DNA of 64,000 nt, from contig CM063251.1 in NCBI GenBank assembly GCA_032158295.1, positions 17,361,425 through 17,425,424 of the forward strand, written 5' to 3'. The stretch is from Pycnopodia helianthoides (taxonomy: Eukaryota; Echinodermata; Asteroidea; Forcipulatida; Asteriidae). Below are positions 58,609 to 64,000 of the stretch, piece by piece. Under the pieces are notes generated by a model. The model had not been told where the DNA came from. It did no database searches and worked only from the letters and a program-made list of their open reading frames with translations. A program made the translations under genes and the position numbers. Within the stretch, counting starts at the first letter, position 1, and each line of letters begins with the position of its first letter.

Positions 58609-61600
58609 CTGCTACTGTTCTTTTTCTTCTTCTTCTTGTTATTGTCTATGTTGTCGCTGGTCAAACTGTTTTGTGTTGTCAATGTTGTTGTTGTCCATCT
58701 TGTCATTGTTTTCGTCGTAAGTTATTGTTTGTATCGTTGTTGTTTTCTGTTGTCAGGCTTTCGCTGTATATCGGCTGATATCTTTGGGAACGTTCTCTGA
58801 AACAGATAGTTATATTTGGGGCTTTATCGTGTCGTACCATAGCAAGAGAATCCGTTGCCTTGGTAACCGGTTGAACATGCACATGTAAAGGATCCATCGT
58901 TGTCCGTGCAGTCTGCATGTGGATCACATGGACTACTTGAACATTCATTGATATCTGTAGAAGAAAATACATTTTGAAAAATGTCATAATACGGTCGTTA
59001 GTTGGAGCATTATCAAAATTTAGATGTTTGAAATTGTTGTTGTTATATAAATGACTCGACTTGAAATGTTTCATGTTTGGAAAAACATTGACTCAAAAGT
59101 TGCAAAGTATTGTTAAAAAGACTCGAAAAGGGTATGGTGGTGATTAAGCCCATCACCAGAAATTGTTATGGAAAAAAATCCTGAAATATGGCAGAGGAAA
59201 TTTCAATACAGATCAAATGTTTTGTTTTGACTTACTAATGCAGTTTTTTCCATTGCCTTCGAAGCCATCATCGCATGTACAAATATAAGAGCCCTCAACG
59301 TTGGTACAAAGTGCGTTGGCATCACAAGAATTGGTGTTCATGGAACACTCGTCAACATCTAATTAAAAACAAATACAGACTATTAATGAACAATATTTGT
59401 TGTCTATATTTTGATTAACTAATTGATGTATGATAGTGGGAAGTAACAAATTTTTCTCAGCCTAATTTTAAAGATTGAGCAAGGCGGCATCGTGTTTTAG
59501 ATATATAGTACAATTAATTAAATCAACATCTATTGTCAATAATGAATTGTTTGTTTCGGGTTTTCTTTTTTTTATGACTATAACTGATGATTTCATGATT
59601 GATACCAAACACAACCACAACAAACACAAATTTCAGCAAGAGAAAACAAAAAGGAACTTTGGACAGAAGAATTCAAAGGAATAACCAGAAAAGTTGAAAA
59701 CTGCAACTTTACCAAAACAACTACGTTCATCTGCTGCGAGATCATAGCCCGAGATACAACCACAGGTATAACTGCCCTCAACGTCCGTACATGACCCTGT
59801 ACCGTTTGTACATGTATTCAGCGTGTCGTCACCGCATTCATCAATATCTAAAGTACAGGGAAGAAAAGGTGTAGGTCTTCTTTAAAGGGAAGGTATATAC
59901 GATTGGTAATCACTCTAAACATTTATGGCAATAACAACTTACTTGGTTAGAAGTACAGCAACTTTCGATAGTATAAAGCATTTTGAGAAATATTTAAATT
60001 CAAAAAAATGTGGATATGGAAAAAGATGTCAGTTTTTATCCCCCAAAATTTGAATCTAAGAAACGTTTCTGTCAGAAACGTTTCTCAGATTGTGTATTCC
60101 TATGAGGGATTATTCTTCATGCGTGGACATAACCGCTCCAGATTTATGGCGATATCTCAAAAATGCTACCACCTTTTGAAATGAATTTTTCACAGGTTAG
60201 TTTTATTGTATATATCTACACTTATATAGGATTAAAACAATCGAACGGTTCCAAAAACCAAAGGTAAACTTTGCCTTTGAAGGTAGGGTCATATAGATTG
60301 GTTGGTGTCAACGAAATGCTGATTTATAGGCGAAATTAGAAAGAAATATACAATAAAAGTCACATGTGAAAGTTTTAGACGAATACAATGTCTACTTGCT
60401 GAGAAAACAGAAAAAAAAACTGTCACGTTTTTTTCTTCACAAGAGCGTCAAATCTACACCCACATTTAAGCGAGGTTTACAGCGGGTGCCAACCACATCT
60501 CTGGCTGCAGTATTCGCAAATGGACACCAACCTTTCGAAAATCTGCGAAACAGTGCATGCATAAATCGTTTCTCAGATTGAAATGTTTTGGGGTAAAAAA
60601 ACATCCGAACCATAAATTATTACCAGGATCAAAGAATCTTTTTGATCTTAAGGTTGTTGTATTTTTCAAAACTATTTAAGACGTATTCACAGGTAAAGAG
60701 CAATTAAAATCTTGGAAACAACAGTTACGGTGAAAAATATTGCAAAACCCAGAACTTGAGGAAGTCACAAATGGCGAGTCTAAATTTACCTTGACAGTGC
60801 GTACTGTTCGCCTCTTCAAATCCGCTGTTACAAACGCAGGTATCCATACTGTTGTTTGAGTAGCAAACAGTGTTTGGTCCGCAGAAAGTTGGATTACTGC
60901 AAGCTTGATCGGCTGTCAAAAAAAAAAGAAATTAATAATAATAGAATAAAATAAAACAACGAAATAAAAATGGTTATACTATGTTTAATAGTAATAATAT
61001 TTTAATAAATACACAGTAGAACAAATTAAAATGAACGTGTTTGCACTGCAGTGTGTGAATTTGCGCTCGCATGCTGTCATGATGTAGCTAGTCATGTATA
61101 CCATATACTTGGTTCTTATACAGCGCACATATCCTCTAGATCAAGGCACTTAACAATATTATTATCCCTTAGGGGTTAATCCAACAAAATACTGTCTCAG
61201 CCCTCTCAGGCTCCCATTGATTCACCTGGGTGAAGAGAAGCAATTATGGTTGAGTGCCTTTCTTAAGAACATCGTGTATTAACCCTCCTACTGTCAGTGA
61301 CTCTTGGCAACATTTTCCAGTGAGTTGACTAACCATTTGAAACCATTCGACTGCCAAGGTTGTGTATGGTGGCACAACTGTGCACAGAACTAACTGTGTA
61401 CTGTGTAGATGCATTCCCTCATGGTATCATATTGCAGGCTGGCATAGTTTATCTATCATTCAAAACCACAGTGAATGGTATTGAATGGTCAGACAGCAAG
61501 AGGGTTAAAGAACTCGAGTCCGACGCAGTAGACGCTGCGCGCCACAAATTGACCAATCATAGCACAGACATAAAGTTTACGCCACCACACAAGCCAATCC

Positions 61601-63279
61601 AATGAAATTATTAGGTCTGTGAGAGTTTAACCTGACGGATAAATACATAGGACCCGTCTATTTCAATGCCTACCTTCACATGTACTTGTCGTATCATTGC
61701 GTGTAAATCCCGCGACACATGAGCACTGGAAACCGCCAACTGTATTCATGCACTGTTGGTCACAGTTGTCAGTAGAAAGCACACACTCGTCAATGTCTGA
61801 AAATGTGAAATCGTAATGTGTTTAGAGATATTTTGAGAGATACACTTTTAACCCTTGTGAATCATATTTATTGCATTTCACAAAGTTCGGGTTCCCCATA
61901 CAGACAAATTGAATTCAAATAAAAACTTAGCACCAATTCAAATCGCTGACACACTTTGGTACAGCGAAGCAACTTATGTCTTGTTGTTTTGTTGTTTTTG
62001 TTTTGCTTTGTTTTTGTTTTGTTTTTCCTTTTGTTTTTCCATTCCCACCAGTGACATAATCACCATGACTGGAACGTTTTGGATTTGAGCCTACAGCCAG
62101 CGGTAAAACCACTCTCGACAATGCGATACATGTACATTTCAAACTTGATTTTAAAAGTTATTTGAACTAATGATCTCAACTGTTTCATGTTCATTCGATG
62201 AGGGTCATTTCAACGGGGAAGTCCATATACCTTGACATTCTACACCATTTTTCACGAAGCCGCTGTCACAGTTGCACATGAAAGAGCCGTCGGTGTTTGC
62301 ACAAGTGGAATTAGCAGGACAGGCATTGGCCGAGTTGCATTCATTTATATCTGGAGAGAGAAATAGAAATAAATGTTTTGAATAAAATAACCCACATGGT
62401 GAGGACGGATATTAACTTATGTGCAAATGTTTTAAAAGCCGAGGACCAATTGGTTCTTATAGCGCACATATCCTAGTAGCTAATAACATTAGTCTCCTGA
62501 CGATGACTATAGCAAGCTAGTCGAAACGTTGAGACCATAAAGAACTCACTCCGCGGCAGTGCAGTTGATTACGAGAAGTCCCCCCGATCCACAAAGCTAA
62601 AGTAGTAGTCCAAGCCGATTTCCTACCTCCCGCCCAGGTAGTAGTAAATAAGCAGGACAGTTCTTTTCAGTACTGAGAAGTCTCCCGAATTCCAAAAAAC
62701 TACTCCGCGGTAGTAGAATAAATAGCAAGACAAGTTCTCTAAAGAACAAAATCTACACAGCAAAGTAGATATTTATACACATGGTGTTACCGCAAACCGA
62801 ATATATAACATTATTATCCCTGTTCATCAGGCATACTTTAAGACCATTCCTCTAACTTTCTCAACTCCCTGGGGAGCATACAGCCCCAAGCTGCTTATAT
62901 TAGAGCCAAGGGCTTAATCCAACATAATTTTATTTTTTGGTTGTTTCCTGTGAACTATAGTGAAACCAATTGTCTGTGAATTGTGGAAAGAAATAAAATA
63001 ATAATTCTAATGAGCGAGTGACTATATTTCTCCATCTTTTTTTTCTTTCTTCAGGTTACGCTGATAGTCACTTTTTTAGGATCCCTTGGTTTCATCATCA
63101 AGAAGTGTTATGAATAAAGACAATTTTTTGAATAAATTAAAATGGGCTCTTACCGACGCAATAATCGGTGGCATTCTTTTCATAGCCCGCGAGGCAATCG
63201 CACCTATGCGATCCGGGAAGGTTAACACAGACTGAATGCATCTTCGGACAAGTCGCTGCACTGGCACACTCATTATCAT
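46081..63279 (-). CDS. Gene A: multi-EGF, double-SEA transmembrane protein (21 exons, 5' partial)
   Basis: In the window 21 exons join with perfect phases into 986 codons plus a stop. Numbering from the first residue seen: 13 EGF modules (about 1-541; 12 with the calcium-binding start [DN]-[EN/Q]-C type), SEA domain 1 (542-660), two six-Cys EGF-like modules with CxxC (661-755), SEA domain 2 with AGSIIAD (756-859), a last EGF (860-898), a transmembrane helix (about 921-944) and a 42-residue tail. Known families with EGF plus SEA next to a membrane anchor include membrane mucins and the sea-urchin 63-kDa sperm flagellar protein; this could be adhesive or epithelial. The start codon and signal peptide lie beyond 64000. 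The C-terminal part is paralogous to gene B. Confidence 0.85.
46785..46822 (-). CDS. Gene A last EGF, second half
   Basis: 38 bases, phase 2 in, phase 1 out, reading [12 protein letters not shown]. Donor GTAAGG. Completes CxC...GDTCE of the EGF. Confidence 0.85.
48897..49300. mobile_element. Fold-back element with arms of about 95 bp
   Basis: The left arm starts GCGGTAACACCATGTGTATA and runs to CTACTACCGCGG. The right arm is its complement (GTAGTAGAATAAATAGCAAG ... CATGGTGTTACCGC). The middle has AGCTAGTCGAAACGTTGAGA. A second copy with the middle and right arm is at 62490-62808. Confidence 0.85.
49320..49665 (-). mobile_element. TTAA MITE, family 3, inverted copy
   Basis: Contains GAGATATCGCCGAAAATCCG and GGAATACACAATCTGAGAAA, and ends ACCTTCCCTTTAA, the inverse of the family-3 start. 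The left end is approximate. Confidence 0.65.
49684..49762 (-). CDS. Gene A last EGF, first half
   Basis: 79 bases, phase 1 in, phase 2 out, reading [20 protein letters not shown] then DAITC. Donor GTAAGT. Confidence 0.9.
50552..50738 (-). CDS. Gene A SEA domain 2, second half
   Basis: 187 bases, phase 0 in, phase 1 out (donor GTAATC after GAAG). Reads [20 protein letters not shown], then [27 protein letters not shown] matches the SEA self-cleavage motif. Confidence 0.9.
51161..51285 (-). CDS. Gene A SEA domain 2, first half
   Basis: 125 bases, phase 1 in, phase 0 out. Reads [20 protein letters not shown], then [20 protein letters not shown]. Donor GTAAGT. Confidence 0.9.
51400..51515 (-). 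mobile_element. tRNA-derived SINE head in a gene A intron
   Basis: On the minus strand CTCGGTTGTCTAGTTGGTAA ... GTGGGTTCGAATCCCATCCG forms a tRNA-like 70-base unit with a CTCGG/CCGAG stem, then continues into TAATATGCCTGTGG. The extra tail and intron setting favour a SINE over a functional tRNA gene. Confidence 0.65.
52266..52406 (-). CDS. Gene A EGF-like module 15
   Basis: 141 bases, phase 1 to 1, six cysteines ([31 protein letters not shown]). Its acceptor follows a (CT)n run of about 24 bases that serves as polypyrimidine tract. Confidence 0.9.
53383..53526 (-). CDS. Gene A EGF-like module 14
   Basis: 144 bases, phase 1 to 1: [19 protein letters not shown], then [20 protein letters not shown]. 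Six cysteines with CxxC spacing, like module 15. Confidence 0.9.
54116..54359 (-). CDS. Gene A SEA domain 1, second half
   Basis: 244 bases, phase 0 in, phase 1 out. Reads [20 protein letters not shown], then [20 protein letters not shown]. The expected G-S-hydrophobic cleavage site is replaced by NGTSVTF. Donor GTGAGT. Confidence 0.85.
54820..54932 (-). CDS. Gene A SEA domain 1, first half
   Basis: 113 bases, phase 1 in, phase 0 out, reading [20 protein letters not shown], then [17 protein letters not shown]. The intron position and phase match SEA domain 2. Confidence 0.8.
55281..55409 (-). CDS. Gene A EGF 13 (calcium-binding type)
   Basis: Phase 1 to 1: [19 protein letters not shown], then [16 protein letters not shown]. 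Acceptor GTGTTCACAG, donor GTAAAA. Confidence 0.9.
55757..55879 (-). CDS. Gene A EGF 12 (calcium-binding type)
   Basis: Phase 1 to 1: [17 protein letters not shown], then [18 protein letters not shown]. Donor GTAAG. Confidence 0.9.
56382..56519 (-). CDS. Gene A EGF 11 (calcium-binding type)
   Basis: Phase 1 to 1: [17 protein letters not shown], then [18 protein letters not shown] and ANGGC. Two overlapping donors; GTAAGT keeps phase 1. Confidence 0.9.
   Translation of the reverse strand: MLMNVQRQPMNVTSMQSAQILTVRTHVPVMLALLKSVWVTRMADV
56580..56745. mobile_element. Partial MITE (family of 37978-38171) in a gene A intron
   Basis: Starts GGCCCAATTTCATAGAGCTG, followed by GCTTAGCATGAAATTTC and an inverted pair around CAAATTTCCATGTG/CACGTGGAAATTTGG. 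The right terminal repeat is missing. Confidence 0.6.
57056..57304 (-). CDS. Gene A EGF 9 and 10 in one exon
   Basis: 249 bases with two calcium-binding EGFs: [16 protein letters not shown] ... [16 protein letters not shown] and [17 protein letters not shown] ... [17 protein letters not shown]. It is the only exon with two modules, so an intron was lost or never gained. Confidence 0.95.
57593..57985 (-). mobile_element. TTAA-flanked MITE, family 1, copy 8 (gene A intron)
   Basis: Full-length, inverted orientation, TTAA on both sides, internal CGCTCAGTGAGCG intact. Its right end is only about 75 bases from the exon at 58062. Confidence 0.9.
58062..58178 (-). CDS. Gene A EGF 8 (calcium-binding type)
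   Basis: Phase 1 to 1: [15 protein letters not shown], then [18 protein letters not shown]. It fits the Asp/Asn hydroxylation pattern CxNxxxxYxCxC ([12 protein letters not shown]). Confidence 0.95.
58395..58740. repeat. GTT/GCT-rich microsatellite region
   Basis: (TAA)n near 58399-58419 and long interrupted (GTT)n and (GCT)n between 58530 and 58640, with a CTT run. The poly-Leu and poly-Val frames here are artefacts. Located in a gene A intron. Confidence 0.9.
58838..58954 (-). CDS. Gene A EGF 7 (calcium-binding type)
   Basis: Phase 1 to 1: [15 protein letters not shown], then [18 protein letters not shown]. The donor is weak (GTACGA). Confidence 0.9.
59236..59358 (-). CDS. Gene A EGF 6 (calcium-binding type)
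   Basis: Phase 1 to 1: [17 protein letters not shown], then [18 protein letters not shown]. Acceptor TTTTTAATTAG, donor GTAAGT. Confidence 0.9.
59713..59847 (-). CDS. Gene A EGF 5 (calcium-binding type)
   Basis: Phase 1 to 1: [19 protein letters not shown], then [20 protein letters not shown]. Slightly longer than the others. Confidence 0.9.
59884..60280 (+). mobile_element. TTAA MITE, family 3, copy in a gene A intron
   Basis: Begins TTAAAGGGAAGGTATATACG and contains AAACGTTTCTGTCAGAAACGTTTCTCAG and GGCGATATCTCAAAAATGCT. It ends near CTTTGCCTTTGAAGG (degraded). Confidence 0.7.
60790..60912 (-). CDS. Gene A EGF 4 (not calcium-binding type)
   Basis: Phase 1 to 1: [16 protein letters not shown], then [17 protein letters not shown]. 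The usual DxDEC start is replaced by DQAC. Confidence 0.9.
61674..61796 (-). CDS. Gene A EGF 3 (calcium-binding type)
   Basis: Phase 1 to 1: [15 protein letters not shown], then [20 protein letters not shown]. Donor GTAGGC. Confidence 0.9.
62231..62350 (-). CDS. Gene A EGF 2 (calcium-binding type)
   Basis: Phase 1 to 1: [16 protein letters not shown], then [18 protein letters not shown]. Donor GTATAT. Confidence 0.9.
62490..62808. mobile_element. Second copy of the fold-back element (5'-truncated)
   Basis: Shares AGCTAGTCGAAACGTTGAGA, CGCGGCAGTGCAGTTGATTA and the right arm to CATGGTGTTACCGC with 48897-49300. The left arm is absent; the middle is longer and includes a CTACCTCCCGCCCAGGTAG hairpin. 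Confidence 0.8.
63154..63279 (-). CDS. Gene A EGF 1 (first module in the window)
   Basis: Phase 1 to 1: [17 protein letters not shown], then [18 protein letters not shown]. Acceptor AAATCCTAG. The phase-1 entry requires an upstream exon. Confidence 0.9.
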
Positions 63280-64000
63280 CTAGGATTTAAGAAACAAAAT
63301 ATAAGTCACACATGAAATCTTCAGAATAGTAAACGTAATCTCTTCGCAGGTACCATCAACAAACTGGTCAAAATTAGATTTTAAATCTGAATTTGCATTA
63401 GTTTGACCCATCTCTGGGTCATTCAGCAGGGCTAGAATTTGGGGGAAAAACCCACAAGACCGCAGGGCTTGTAGCTCAAAATATTTACTGGACCGGAATT
63501 TTGAGTACAAGACCAGAATTAAAGTGAGAAGAAAAAATGCCAACACAGGTTAATAATTGAACTGGTTGAATTTGAAAAGGTGCTAAGAGAAGATTTATCT
63601 CATTTGTGTATTAGGGGAACGTAGTCTTCGATAATCAACAGAATTGTATTTATCAGACAGAAAGTCAACATTTGAACACAAACACAAGACCGCCGGACTT
63701 ATAGGACATGAGTTTACTGGCCCGATGCTAAAATCACTGGCCTCGGGCCAGCGGTCCAGTGTAAAGTTCGAGCCCTGTTCAGACACAGATTCCGAGTCAT
63801 ACTGACCTAGAAATGGGTCATCAGGCCCCGACAGAACCCAGAAACAAGCTGACCCGGAAGATTTCAGAGTTTATCGTTGTGTGTTCAAAAGGCCCTTTCA
63901 CACGAGCACCCAGTAACAAAGGTCCTTGGTAATGGGGTTGTCTGTCACTTTGTTCCATTGCGATTTCACTACGGAGCTTGGAAAGTCCAAACATTTGTTT
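63280..64000. other. Start of the next upstream gene A intron
   Basis: No exon found. 63770-63870 matches a dispersed repeat also seen near 4020-4200 and 56755-56900 (shared GACCCGGAA-type blocks around GGTCA). Confidence 0.5.

Noticed and set aside
58479..58800. Hydrophobic open frames resembling membrane segments
   Set aside because: Encoded by GTT/GCT microsatellite on the strand opposite gene A.

Overview
The window is intron-rich animal nuclear DNA. Long introns hold many short interspersed repeats, coding exons are small with canonical GT/AG borders, and the proteins are secreted or membrane-bound modular EGF/SEA proteins. The style (TTAA-flanked MITEs, tRNA-derived SINEs, SEA plus EGF architecture) suggests a marine invertebrate deuterostome, most likely an echinoderm. 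That assignment is inference; nothing here fixes the species.

Layout. (1) About 0.56-2.46 kb, minus strand: start of a secreted-protein gene (gene C) with a clear signal-peptide exon and two tentative downstream exons. (2) 3.58-7.07 kb, plus strand: gene D, four exons with fully consistent phases, encoding a 305-residue secreted Gln/Pro-rich protein I do not recognise. C and D are head to head. (3) 9.86-28.35 kb, minus strand: gene B, a mucin-like type I membrane protein. It runs signal peptide, array of tiny Thr/Pro-rich exons, EGF-like, SEA, EGF, transmembrane helix, short tail. Its introns hold six blocks of a 26/27-bp minisatellite and several segmental duplications. (4) 28.4-46.0 kb: gene-poor and full of mobile elements, including a broken L1/Tx1-like LINE (34.9-38.9 kb) with other elements nested in it, SINEs and MITEs. 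(5) 46.08 kb to beyond 64 kb, minus strand: gene A, an EGF-array/SEA membrane protein whose 5' end lies outside the window: 13 EGF modules, SEA, two EGF-like, SEA, EGF, transmembrane helix, 42-residue tail.

A and B share the C-terminal block (EGF-like, SEA with a GSII cleavage motif, EGF, TM, tail with NKIGS and VPLQ), including recognisably similar intron sequence. They are therefore a tandem duplicate pair with exchanged N-terminal halves: A carries calcium-binding EGF modules, B a mucin stalk. Nearly every exon border in both genes is phase 1, apart from the phase-0 junction inside each SEA domain and the phase-2 junction inside the last EGF, so modules can be gained or lost without breaking the frame. 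Gene B shows this in progress: near-identical 27-30 bp exons in 0.3-0.9 kb repeats, one copy with a destroyed acceptor, and one copy relocated past the SEA/EGF block with a deletion-made acceptor.

Eight copies of one approx. 385-bp TTAA-flanked MITE, plus two further TTAA families, are spread through introns and intergenic DNA. Many long open frames in the minisatellite, GTT-repeat and transposon regions are artefacts.
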